The notes: generated from the letters alone by a model not told the origin. DNA of 10,191 bases from Firmicutes bacterium UBA911 (GCA_002294005.1 DBEH01000012.1:3526-13716); one strand, 5' to 3'. Positions 1-6,376 are shown, counted from the stretch's first letter. Translations and numbers: made by a program.

Positions 1-21
1 AGCCGGGAGCCGGGAGCCGGG
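1..21. repeat. Tandem 7-mer AGCCGGG, three copies
   Basis: The window opens with three perfect head-to-tail copies of AGCCGGG, ending just before the purine-rich hydG ribosome binding site. The array may continue to the left of the window. The reverse complement of the array at 4368-4389 has a very similar ccgggag core, so both may belong to one family of dispersed short repeats. Confidence 0.75.
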
Positions 22-29
22 GGAGGGGA

Positions 30-1511
30 ATGGTGCACTTGTTGACCGCCGCGGAGCGGGATTGGCGCGCCGACCGGCTGGCGCTGGTCCAAAAGTACGA
101 GGAGAGTGAGCGGCGCACGGATTTCATCGACGAGGCGCTGATCTGGGAGATTCTGCGTGCGAAGCGCGCCCCGGAGCGCCCGGAAGTGCGCGAAGTGCTG
201 GCCAAGGCGCGGGAACTCCGGGGTCTGGCGCCCGCGGAGGCGGCGGTGCTGTTGCACAACCGGGACCCGGAACTCCTGGAGGAAACATTCGCCAGCGCCC
301 GGTGGATCAAGGAGCGGGTGTACGGGAACCGGATCGTGCTGTTTGCTCCGCTCTACATTTCCAGCCCGTGCGTGAACAACTGCGCCTACTGCGGTTTCAG
401 GCACACCAACGCGGCGGTGCCCCGGCGCACCTTCACGCTGGAGGAGCTGGAGGCCGAAGTGCGGGCGTTGACCGCGAAGGGCCACAAGCGGTTGATCGCC
501 GTGTACGGTGAGCACCCGGCGAGCGGCGCCGAGTTCATGTGCCGTTCCATCGAGAGGATTTACGCCGCCGGAGACGGGCGGGGGGAGATCCGGCGGGTGA
601 ACGTGAACGCTCCGCCGCTTTCCGTCGAGGAGTTCCGGCTCCTAAAAGAGGCCGGCATCGGCACCTACCAGGTGTTTCAGGAAACCTATCACCACGAGAC
701 CTACCGGCGGATGCATCCCGCCGGGACGCTGAAAGGCTCCTACCGCTGGCGCCTGTTTTCCCAGCACCGGGCCCAGGAGGCCGGGGTGGACGACGTGGCC
801 GTCGGGGCGCTGTTCGGGCTCTACGACTGGCGGTTCGAGGTGCTGGGCCTGATTTTCCACGCCCTGGACCTCGAGCGGGAGTTCGGGGTCGGCCCCCACA
901 CCATCTCGTTTCCGCGGCTGGAACCGGCGTGGAGCACGCCGTTCACCACCAGTTCCCCCTATCTGGTCGGGGACGAGGACTTCAAGAAAGTGGTGGCCGT
1001 GCTGCGTTGCGCCGTGCCGTACACCGGCCTGATCCTGACCTGCCGGGAAAACCCCCGGCTGCGGCGGGAGGTCATGGCGCTGGGGATCTCGCAGACCGAC
1101 GCCGGGTCCCGGATCGCGGTGGGCGGTTACACCGAGGCCGAGGAGCAGGTTCCGGAACGGCAGCAGTTCCAATTGGCCGACACCCGCTCCCTGGACGACT
1201 TTATCCACGAGTTGTGCCGGGACGGGTACCTTCCGTCGTTCTGCACGTCCTGCTACCGGGCGGCCCGCACCGGATGCCACTTCATGAACTTCGCCAAAAA
1301 GGGCCTGGTAAGACATTTTTGCATCCCGAACGCGGTGCTCACCTTTCAGGAGTACCTGTTGGACTACGCCGCACCCCGGACCCGTGAGGCGGGCGAGCGG
1401 ATCATCAGCGAGTACGTGGCCCGGTACGGGGCCGAGATGCCGAAGCGGGTGGGGCGGCTGCAGGAGCTCTTGGCGCGCACCGCCGCCGGCGAACGCGACC
1501 TCAAATTCTAA
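30..1511 (+). CDS. hydG: [FeFe]-hydrogenase maturation radical SAM protein HydG (tyrosine lyase)
   Basis: HydG cleaves tyrosine with S-adenosylmethionine to p-cresol and dehydroglycine, which yields the CO and cyanide ligands of the H-cluster. The 493-residue length is close to the family norm. The radical SAM cluster motif is C114-x3-C118-x2-C121 (CVNNCAYC). The C-terminal motif C405-x2-C408-x22-C431 is the auxiliary cluster site that separates HydG from its relative ThiH, and it is followed by IPNA, usual for HydG. A purine-rich GGAGGGG at 22-28 precedes the ATG. The GTG directly after it (33) would have better spacing, so the start is uncertain by one codon. hydF and hydE follow on the same strand. 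The unusual feature is the roughly 180-nt structured gap to hydF, where tight packing would be expected. The assignment rests on two diagnostic motifs and the neighbours. Confidence 0.96.
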   Translation: MVHLLTAAERDWRADRLALVQKYEESERRTDFIDEALIWEILRAKRAPERPEVREVLAKARELRGLAPAEAAVLLHNRDPELLEETFASARWIKERVYGNRIVLFAPLYISSPCVNNCAYCGFRHTNAAVPRRTFTLEELEAEVRALTAKGHKRLIAVYGEHPASGAEFMCRSIERIYAAGDGRGEIRRVNVNAPPLSVEEFRLLKEAGIGTYQVFQETYHHETYRRMHPAGTLKGSYRWRLFSQHRAQEAGVDDVAVGALFGLYDWRFEVLGLIFHALDLEREFGVGPHTISFPRLEPAWSTPFTTSSPYLVGDEDFKKVVAVLRCAVPYTGLILTCRENPRLRREVMALGISQTDAGSRIAVGGYTEAEEQVPERQQFQLADTRSLDDFIHELCRDGYLPSFCTSCYRAARTGCHFMNFAKKGLVRHFCIPNAVLTFQEYLLDYAAPRTREAGERIISEYVARYGAEMPKRVGRLQELLARTAAGERDLKF

Positions 1512-1514
1512 AAA

Positions 1515-1548
1515 GAAAAAAAGTGTTAGGCGCCAGGCCCCTTTTTTG
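1515..1548. repeat. Imperfect palindrome after hydG (REP-like)
   Basis: A run of seven A and a G (1516-1523) pairs with CTTTTTT (1541-1547) around a centre containing GGCGCC (1529-1534). The inner arms are imperfect, so this looks like a decayed palindrome. It ends in a T run and could act as a weak intrinsic terminator for hydG. The A-run/GC-core/T-run layout resembles dispersed REP-type elements of Bacillota and Deltaproteobacteria. That comparison is from memory, not a search. Confidence 0.5.
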
Positions 1549-1559
1549 ACCCCTATTTG

Positions 1560-1590
1560 ACCTTCCCTGACTTTCGAGTGCGAAGAAGGT
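1560..1590. repeat. Hairpin in the hydG-hydF spacer
   Basis: ACCTTC (1560-1565) pairs with GAAGGT (1585-1590), and an imperfect inner stem is formed by CTTTCG (1571-1576) and CGAAG (1581-1585). No U tract follows, so a terminator role is unlikely. It is the second of three inverted repeats packed into this spacer. Confidence 0.4.
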
Positions 1591-1650
1591 TCCGGCGCTT
1601 GTCAGAAGAAAAATTGGAGAGAAGAAAATAGGAGAAATAGGGGACTGGAG

Positions 1651-1673
1651 AAAAAGGGGACTGTCCCCCTTTT
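1651..1673. repeat. GGGGACTGTCCCC hairpin directly before hydF
   Basis: AAAAGGGGA (1652-1660) pairs with TCCCC (1664-1668) and TTTT (1670-1673), with loop CTG and one bulged C. A partial copy, GGGGACTG, lies just upstream at 1640-1647. The stem with flanking A and T runs looks like a bidirectional terminator or a REP-type element. It ends 2 nt before the ATG at 1676, so that ATG has no ribosome binding site. This argues for the TTG start of hydF at 1691. Confidence 0.6.
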
Positions 1674-1690
1674 CAATGGGGGTGGGTGGA

Positions 1691-2911
1691 TTGAACGGGA
1701 CGCCGCGCGGGCAGCGCCTGCACCTGACCATTTTCGGGCGGCGCAACGCCGGGAAGTCCAGCCTGATCAACGCACTGACCGGGCAGCAGGTGGCGATCGT
1801 GGCCGACGTGCCGGGGACCACCACCGACCCGGTGGCCAAGGCCATGGAGCTTTTGCCGCTCGGCCCGGTGATGCTGATCGACACGGCGGGCCTGGACGAT
1901 ACGGGCGAGTTGGGCCGCCTGCGGGTCGAAAAGAGTCTGGACGTTTTGCAGAAGGCCGACCTGGTGCTTCTGGTCGTCGATCCCGGTGAGGGTTTCGGCG
2001 CGTGTGAGCAAGACATGCTGGCGCGCGTGCGGGCGCGGGACCTCCCCGTGATCGCCGTGGTGAACAAGGCCGACCTGCATCCGGAGGGACGGGCTGTAGA
2101 ATGGCCCGAGTTGTCCTCCCTGCCCTGGATTGCAGTGAGCGCAAGCACCGGTTACGGCATCGACGGTCTCAAGCGGTTGATCGTCGGGAACGCCCCCCGG
2201 GACTGGACGCTCCCCACCATCGTCGGCGACCTTTTGGCTCCGGGGGACACGGTGGTCCTGGTCGTCCCCATCGACCAGTCGGCGCCGAAGGGCAGGCTGA
2301 TTCTCCCGCAGCAGCAGGTGATCCGCGACGTCCTGGAGCACGACGCGGTGGCGGTCGTGGTCAAGGAGCGGGAGCTCCGCCACGCCCTGGGCCGGATGAG
2401 TTACCCGCCGAAGCTGGTGGTGACCGACGCCTCCGTGTACGGGCGCGCGATCGCGGACACCCCGCCCGAAGTGTTGCTGACGTCCTTCTCCATCCTGTTC
2501 GCCCGCTACAAGGGTGACCTGCAGGCCCTGGCGGCGGGGGCCGCCGCGGTCGGCAGGCTCCGGCCGGGGGACCGGATCCTGATCGCCGAAGCCTGCACGC
2601 ACCACCCGATCGCGGACGACATCGGCCGGGTGAAGATCCCCCGCTGGCTGCGGCAGGCGGCAGGCGGAGAAATGCATTTCGACGTCCTGTCCGGCGGCGG
2701 GCCCCTGCCTGCGAACCTCAAGGACTACCGGCTGGTCGTCCACTGCGGCGCCTGCATGCTGAACCGCCGGGAAATGCTCTCGCGAATCATGCAGGCGCAG
2801 GAGTCCAGGGTGCCCATCGTCAACTACGGCGTGCTCATCGCGCAGGTCCAGGGGGTGCTGGAGCGGGCGCTCTCGCCCTTCCCGGCGGTGTTGGAGCGGC
2901 TGCCGTGCTGA
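1691..2911 (+). CDS. hydF: [FeFe]-hydrogenase maturation GTPase HydF
   Basis: HydF is the GTP-binding scaffold on which HydE and HydG products are assembled into the 2Fe precursor before transfer to HydA. From the TTG start the protein has 406 residues. The GTPase domain shows G1 GRRNAGKSS (16-24), a Thr-rich G2 (GTTTDP), G3 DTAG (64-67) and G4 NKAD (125-128). A dimerisation region follows. The C-terminal 4Fe-4S domain has C302-x-H304 and H351-C352-x2-C355, the HydF cluster ligands. An ATG at 1676 would add five residues but follows a hairpin with no ribosome binding site. TTG 1691 has GGGGGTGG 5-6 nt upstream and gives MNGTPRG, the usual HydF beginning. The 3' end overlaps hydE by 7 nt, so the two are probably translationally coupled. 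Confidence 0.95.
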   Translation: MNGTPRGQRLHLTIFGRRNAGKSSLINALTGQQVAIVADVPGTTTDPVAKAMELLPLGPVMLIDTAGLDDTGELGRLRVEKSLDVLQKADLVLLVVDPGEGFGACEQDMLARVRARDLPVIAVVNKADLHPEGRAVEWPELSSLPWIAVSASTGYGIDGLKRLIVGNAPRDWTLPTIVGDLLAPGDTVVLVVPIDQSAPKGRLILPQQQVIRDVLEHDAVAVVVKERELRHALGRMSYPPKLVVTDASVYGRAIADTPPEVLLTSFSILFARYKGDLQALAAGAAAVGRLRPGDRILIAEACTHHPIADDIGRVKIPRWLRQAAGGEMHFDVLSGGGPLPANLKDYRLVVHCGACMLNRREMLSRIMQAQESRVPIVNYGVLIAQVQGVLERALSPFPAVLERLPC

Positions 2912-3903
2912 CGCGGGAAGAGATCGCGACCTTGTTGGCGTCCGGGGACGCGGACACCGGCGCCATCCACCGCGCCGCCGACGCGGTGCGTGCCGGGCAC
3001 GTGGGAGACGCGGTGCACCTGCGGGCGATCATCGAGTTCTCGAACCACTGCGTGCAAAACTGCCTTTATTGCGGCCTGCGGCGCGACAACCGGCGGGTCT
3101 TCCGTTACCGGATGACCCCGGATGAAATCTTCACTGCCGCCGCCGGGGCCCGGGCCGAGGGTTACCGCACCATCGTGCTCCAGAGCGGCGAGGATCCCGG
3201 TTACCGGATCTCCAAACTGGCGCGCCTGGTCCACCGGTTGAAGGACCGACTCGACGTCGCGGTCACCCTCTCCGTGGGCGAACTACCCCGGGCGGGCTAC
3301 CGCGAGTTGCGGGCCGCCGGCGCCGACCGGTACCTCTTGAAGCACGAAACGGCCGACCCGGCGCTCTTCGCGCGCTTGCGGCCGGGCACTAGCCTGGCCG
3401 GGCGCCTGGAAAATCTGGCCCGGCTGCGGGAGTTGGGGTACCAGGTGGGGAGCGGGAACATGGTCGGGCTGCCGGAGCAGACGGTGGAAAACCTGGCCGC
3501 GGACATCGCCCTGCTACGGGAACTGGAGATTGAAATGGCCGGCGTCGGCCCCTTCATCCCGCACCCGGACACGCCCCTGGCCGGCGTTCCCCCCGGGTCG
3601 CTGGAACTGACCCTGAAGGTGCTGGCCGTTACGCGCCTCGTGTTGCCCCGCGCGCACCTGCCAGCCACCACCGCGGTGAGCGTCCTGCATCCCCGGGGGC
3701 GGCAGCGCGCCCTTGCCTGCGGGGCCAACGTGGTGATGCCCGACCTGACCCCCGAGCCTTACCGGCGGCACTACGACATCTACCCGGGGCGGACGGCGGC
3801 TCCGGTCGGGGCGCCGCCTTCGTTCGCCGCCTGGCGGGAGGCGCTGGCCGGGTTGGGACGCCCCGTGGATTCCGGCTACGGGCACGGTCCCGGGAGAAAC
3901 TGA
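2905..3903 (+). CDS. hydE: [FeFe]-hydrogenase maturation radical SAM protein HydE
   Basis: HydE is the second radical SAM maturase. It acts on the iron-cysteine complex released by HydG on the way to the azadithiolate-bridged 2Fe unit. The 332-residue protein has the cluster motif C49-x3-C53-x2-C56 (CVQNCLYCGLR), followed by RRDN, the HydE/BioB-like arrangement. The conserved stretch QSGEDP lies about 40 residues downstream. The N-terminus is short, giving a protein slightly below the roughly 350 usual for the family. The GTG start lies inside the end of hydF (7-nt overlap), which fits translational coupling. The optional second cysteine cluster seen near the C-terminus of some HydE proteins is absent; only one cysteine (ACGAN) is visible there. 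hydE is the last gene of the cassette. Confidence 0.95.
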   Translation: MLTREEIATLLASGDADTGAIHRAADAVRAGHVGDAVHLRAIIEFSNHCVQNCLYCGLRRDNRRVFRYRMTPDEIFTAAAGARAEGYRTIVLQSGEDPGYRISKLARLVHRLKDRLDVAVTLSVGELPRAGYRELRAAGADRYLLKHETADPALFARLRPGTSLAGRLENLARLRELGYQVGSGNMVGLPEQTVENLAADIALLRELEIEMAGVGPFIPHPDTPLAGVPPGSLELTLKVLAVTRLVLPRAHLPATTAVSVLHPRGRQRALACGANVVMPDLTPEPYRRHYDIYPGRTAAPVGAPPSFAAWREALAGLGRPVDSGYGHGPGRN

Positions 3904-3910
3904 GCGGCAA

Positions 3911-3945
3911 GGCCGATACGGGCGTACAGACGTCCGCATGAGGCC
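3911..3945 (+). other. Possible hairpin downstream of hydE
   Basis: GGGCGT (3920-3925) can pair with ACGTCC (3930-3935) with one G-U pair, and GGCC (3911-3914) with GGCC (3942-3945). No T tract follows, so it is at best a Rho-assisted or 3'-protective structure at the end of the hyd operon. Confidence 0.25.
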
Positions 3946-4003
3946 TGTGGTCTCAAACAAAACCAAGCCGATAGACATTGGGTTAACCGCGCCACGAAAC
4001 CAT

Positions 4004-4032
4004 TTGCGCGACGGAATCCGTTGTGGTAGAAT
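4004..4032 (+). promoter_or_regulatory. Probable sigma-A promoter of tRNA-Asn
   Basis: TTGCGC (4004-4009) and TAGAAT (4027-4032) are separated by exactly 17 nt. The -10 box matches the consensus at five of six positions; the -35 box is weak. Transcription would start near 4039, a few bases before the mature tRNA end at 4045, as expected for a monocistronic tRNA gene. Confidence 0.6.
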
Positions 4033-4044
4033 AGGAACCGCCGT

Positions 4045-4119
4045 TCCGCGATAGCTCAACGGTAGAGCAACCGGCTGTTAACCGGTAGGCTGTAGGTTCG
4101 AATCCTACTCGCGGAGCCA
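4045..4119 (+). tRNA. tRNA-Asn (anticodon GTT)
   Basis: A complete cloverleaf can be drawn. The acceptor stem is TCCGCGA (4045-4051) with TCGCGGA (4109-4115). The D stem is GCTC/GAGC (4054-4057 and 4065-4068). The anticodon stem is ACCGG/CCGGT (4070-4074 and 4082-4086) with loop CTGTTAA, giving anticodon GTT at 4077-4079. The T arm is GTAGG-TTCGAAT-CCTAC (4092-4108). The discriminator is G4116 and CCA (4117-4119) is encoded. The gene stands alone between its own promoter and terminator. Confidence 0.97.
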
Positions 4120-4127
4120 AAACGAAA

Positions 4128-4159
4128 AAAAGCCGCCGTGCGCTTGCGGGGCGGCTTTT
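4128..4159 (+). terminator. Rho-independent terminator of tRNA-Asn
   Basis: AAAAGCCGCC (4128-4137) and GGCGGCTTTT (4150-4159) form a perfect 10-bp stem with a 12-nt loop. The descending arm ends in TTTT. It lies 8 nt after the tRNA CCA end. Confidence 0.9.
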
Positions 4160-4198
4160 GTGTGTACCCAGCATGGGTGCTGTCTGTAGGGTACACAC
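4160..4198. repeat. Perfect 10-bp inverted repeat after the tRNA terminator
   Basis: GTGTGTACCC (4160-4169) and GGGTACACAC (4189-4198) are exact reverse complements with a 19-nt spacer. The spacer offers an alternative small hairpin with the left arm (ACCC/GGGT). The element abuts the terminator stem without a gap. It has no T tract of its own, so its role is unknown: operator, second RNA hairpin, or trace of an inserted element. The rest of 4199-4273 shows nothing recognisable. Confidence 0.6.
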
Positions 4199-4273
4199 AT
4201 TCATCCACCTCCTGATCCCAGCCTGGCACGGGCCGGAGGCGCATGATTTTCCGCCGACCACCTATTAACCATC

Positions 4274-4302
4274 TTGACATCATCCGGCGCCCGGATTATG
4301 AT
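4274..4302 (+). promoter_or_regulatory. Strong sigma-A promoter for the plsC-patatin operon
   Basis: A perfect -35 box TTGACA (4274-4279) is followed after exactly 17 nt by TATGAT (4297-4302), a five-of-six match to TATAAT. Transcription would begin near 4309 and leave a 5' UTR of about 110 nt before the GTG start at 4419. The UTR contains two short tandem repeats. Confidence 0.8.
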
Positions 4303-4311
4303 TATGAAAAC

Positions 4312-4333
4312 GGGGAATTTGGGGATATTGGGG
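4312..4333 (+). repeat. 9-nt periodic GGGG tracts at the predicted transcript start
   Basis: GGGGAATTT, GGGGATATT and GGGG follow one another with a 9-nt period. The tract lies immediately downstream of the predicted transcription start. Three G4 runs plus a nearby GTGG could allow an imperfect four-stranded structure, but this is speculative. Confidence 0.5.
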
Positions 4334-4367
4334 TTAGTTTTGTGGCCGGTTGCCAATTTCTGGGCCG

Positions 4368-4389
4368 CCCGGTCTCCCGGTCTCCCGGT
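4368..4389. repeat. Tandem 8-mer CCCGGTCT in the plsC leader
   Basis: Two perfect copies of CCCGGTCT (4368-4375 and 4376-4383) and a partial third, CCCGGT (4384-4389), sit in the 5' UTR about 12 nt before the AAGGAGGG ribosome binding site. On the opposite strand the unit reads agaccggg, close to the agccggg array at 1-21. Confidence 0.75.
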
Positions 4390-4418
4390 AACCTAGCTGG
4401 AAGGAGGGAAATGACTTC

Positions 4419-5024
4419 GTGGTCTACACCTCGGCCAAGTTGATTTCCAAGTGGTTTTTGTATTTTTTGTGGAAACCGGCAATTATGGGGCTAGGAAACG
4501 TCCCCCCTGCAGGCCCGCTCGTTGTGGTGGCTAACCACACCAGCCTGCTGGACGGCTTCCTCTTGGTGGCTTTCTTGCCGCGGCGGATTACCTTCCTGTC
4601 GGCAGCCTACTTGTTCAGGTTGCCGGTAGTGGGCGCGTTTTTGCGCGCTATTGGCGCCATCCAGGTGCAAAACGAGGGGAGCGAGCTGGCGGGAATGAGG
4701 GCCGCCTTACGGGTATTGAGCGGAGGGGGTATCCTGGTCCTCTTTCCTGAAGGCCGTATTTGTCAGACGGACAAGCCTGTTCCGTTTCAAACGGGATGGG
4801 CGTATCTTGCTCTGAAGGCAGGGGTGCCGGTGCTGCCGGTGGCCATCAAGGGTGCCGGCAAAGCACTGCCGGTAGGCGCCTTCTTCCCGCGCCGCAGCAA
4901 GATCTGCGTGCAAATCGGGGCTCCGTGGACAATGGAAAAGGTCGGGCGACCGGGGCCGGAAACCCTGGCAGCTCTGAATACGAAACTGGTTAGCCAGATG
5001 CGGCAAATGTTAAGTGAAATATAA
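4419..5024 (+). CDS. plsC: PlsC-family 1-acyl-sn-glycerol-3-phosphate acyltransferase
   Basis: The protein probably transfers an acyl chain to the sn-2 position of lysophosphatidic acid at the inner membrane face, making phosphatidic acid for phospholipid synthesis. The 201 residues contain the catalytic motif H40-x4-D45 (NHTSLLDG) and the glycerophosphate-binding FPEGR at 109-113. The length is typical of compact bacterial PlsC proteins. The N-terminal region (about 8-23) is hydrophobic and aromatic and may lie on the membrane. The chosen GTG start follows AAGGAGGG (4401-4408) with a long 10-nt gap. A better-known start codon, ATG 4411, is closer to that site but opens only an 11-codon out-of-frame ORF. 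TTG 4440 is an alternative internal start. The patatin-like gene begins 16 nt after the stop. The family is secure; the exact acyl acceptor is inferred. Confidence 0.9.
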   Translation: MVYTSAKLISKWFLYFLWKPAIMGLGNVPPAGPLVVVANHTSLLDGFLLVAFLPRRITFLSAAYLFRLPVVGAFLRAIGAIQVQNEGSELAGMRAALRVLSGGGILVLFPEGRICQTDKPVPFQTGWAYLALKAGVPVLPVAIKGAGKALPVGAFFPRRSKICVQIGAPWTMEKVGRPGPETLAALNTKLVSQMRQMLSEI

Positions 5025-5040
5025 ACGCCGGAGGAGGTAC

Positions 5041-6063
5041 GTGAAAGTGGAGGAAGGGCAAACGCTGAGAAAACGGCCGCGTATCGGCCTAGCCCTGGGG
5101 GGTGGCGGCGCCAGGGGCTATGCCCACCTGGGAGTGCTCAAGGCTTTAGAGGAGGCGAACATTCCGATTGACGTGGTCTCCGGGACCAGCATAGGGGCGG
5201 TGGTGGGTGCCGCCTCTGCCACAGGGTACCGGATTGAGGAAATGGTGGATATAGCCCTTCAGATGCGGTGGCGGCGGTTGTTTGCCCTGGCGGACCCGAC
5301 TCTGCCCCGTCAAGGGGTGATTGCCGGCAACCGATTGGAAAAGTACTTTGATACTTTAACCGGGGGCAGGGAGTTCAACCAACTGGAGAAAACTTTGATC
5401 GTCGTCGCCACCGACATCGCTACCGGCGAGGAAGTGCGCCTTAGCTCCGGGCCGGTGGCCCGGGCCTTGCGGGCCAGCACCGCGGTGCCAGGGATCATCT
5501 GCCCGGTCAAGTCGGGGAGGCGCCTGCTGGTGGACGGGACGCTAACCGCCCCGGTGCCGGTGTCGGCAGCCCGGGAAGCGGGGGCGGAGGTAGTGGTGGC
5601 GGTGGATGTTTGCTCGCCGGTGGACCGGACCGACGTCCTGGTGCAAGCGTGGAAGCGGTTGAAAAAGAGACCTTCCAGGCAAACTTATCGCCTGGCGGGG
5701 GTACCGGGTTTCTTACACTTTCTGAAGCCGGGGTGCCCCGAGAGTATCAACATTGTTGGCCGCTCCCTGGAACTGTGCGACCGTTACGTTATCTCGCCGG
5801 TGGATCACTCCGTAACTTACTGGCTGGTGAGGCCGGCGGTGGAAAATGTACGGTGGTACGAGTTTCACCGGGCCAGGGAGTGCATCCAGGCCGGGGAAGC
5901 AGCGGGCCGGCAGGTGGCCGAACAAATCAGCGGATTCCCGCAAGCCAGGGACAGCACGGCAGGAATTACCTATGAAGGGAGCGGCGCATTGCCGGGGATG
6001 GAACGGCCACTTGCCTTTCGAGAAAATGCACAGCATAATGGGATGTTCCAAGTATATAAGTGA
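5041..6063 (+). CDS. Patatin-like phospholipase (RssA/YchK type)
   Basis: This is a serine lipid acyl hydrolase with a Ser-Asp dyad, expected to release fatty acids from membrane lipids or lysolipids. From the GTG at 5041 it has 340 residues. The oxyanion-loop motif GGGGARG is at 20-26, the nucleophile elbow G48-T-S50-I-G52 follows, and the dyad aspartate is D165 in DGT, where DGG or DGA is more usual. The patatin core ends near residue 185; the remaining 150 residues are unassigned. An upstream in-frame GTG at 5014 overlaps plsC, but the strong GGAGGAGG (5030-5037) lies inside that extension and points to 5041, or GTG 5047. The 16-nt gap to plsC indicates one operon with opposing activities, acylation and deacylation. 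No signal peptide is visible. Confidence 0.9.
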   Translation: MKVEEGQTLRKRPRIGLALGGGGARGYAHLGVLKALEEANIPIDVVSGTSIGAVVGAASATGYRIEEMVDIALQMRWRRLFALADPTLPRQGVIAGNRLEKYFDTLTGGREFNQLEKTLIVVATDIATGEEVRLSSGPVARALRASTAVPGIICPVKSGRRLLVDGTLTAPVPVSAAREAGAEVVVAVDVCSPVDRTDVLVQAWKRLKKRPSRQTYRLAGVPGFLHFLKPGCPESINIVGRSLELCDRYVISPVDHSVTYWLVRPAVENVRWYEFHRARECIQAGEAAGRQVAEQISGFPQARDSTAGITYEGSGALPGMERPLAFRENAQHNGMFQVYK

Positions 6064-6079
6064 GGAATCATTGTGATGA

Positions 6080-6307
6080 AAAAGTGGACGGTTAACCTGC
6101 GCCGACCACCTGCGGCCCTGCCCCGTTATCGACGTGCCTTCCGCGCTCCGGGACATTGTGGCCCAAGCCGGGGCCAGGCCCATTTATGACGGTGCCGGCG
6201 ACGTACTGAAAGGAGAAATAGGTGCACAGCTCGACCAGAAGGCGGAGGCCTGGGCGGCGGTGGTTCGGGAAGTGCGATCCCGGCATACCATGAAGACTGT
6301 CTGTTAA
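6080..6307 (+). pseudogene. 3' remnant of a radical SAM/SPASM-like gene
   Basis: An open frame of 75 codons runs from just after a TGA at 6077 to the TAA at 6305, with no plausible start codon or ribosome binding site at its beginning. Its translation reads like a protein C-terminus: DHLRPCPVIDVPSALRDIV, then AGARPIYD, then a charged helical end. The Pro-Cys-Pro motif followed by a 'NP..LR..V...GA' type pattern resembles the tails of radical SAM/SPASM proteins common in Clostridia. I recall this pattern; it has not been searched. The 5' part appears deleted, with the patatin gene ending only 16 nt upstream. A short in-phase-shifted ORF from ATG 6076 overlaps it but has no coding character. 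It is unrelated in sequence to HydE and HydG. Confidence 0.5.
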
Positions 6308-6346
6308 CCCGAAAAAAAGCGCGCGTCTCACCTTTAATAAAGCCAT

Positions 6347-6376
6347 TTGACCCGACACGTACAGGGGGGTGATAAT
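6347..6376 (+). promoter_or_regulatory. Probable promoter of the regulator-ubiD operon
   Basis: TTGACC (6347-6352) and GATAAT (6371-6376) are 18 nt apart; each box matches the sigma-A consensus at five of six positions. Transcription would start near 6383, about 24 nt before the chosen ATG at 6407. An alternative -10 box, TAATAT (6373-6378), has a less favourable 20-nt spacer. Confidence 0.6.

Noticed and set aside
1673..2743. 356-codon reverse-strand ORF over hydF
   Set aside because: Shadow of the GC-rich hydF gene with no recognisable motif; the + strand frame has all GTPase and cluster motifs.
4097..4119. tRNA-Asn 3' end as an integration (att) site
   Set aside because: No second copy of the tRNA 3' segment and no integrase gene is visible in the window.
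3983..4261. Reverse-strand ORF containing RVGFEPTAYRLTAGCSTVEL
   Set aside because: This is the antisense reading of the tRNA-Asn gene; the GFEPTAYRLTAGCSTVEL phrase is a well-known false protein produced opposite tRNA genes.
6076..6189. 37-codon ORF from ATG 6076
   Set aside because: Arg/Pro-rich composition with no coding character; it overlaps the more convincing radical SAM-like remnant in another frame.
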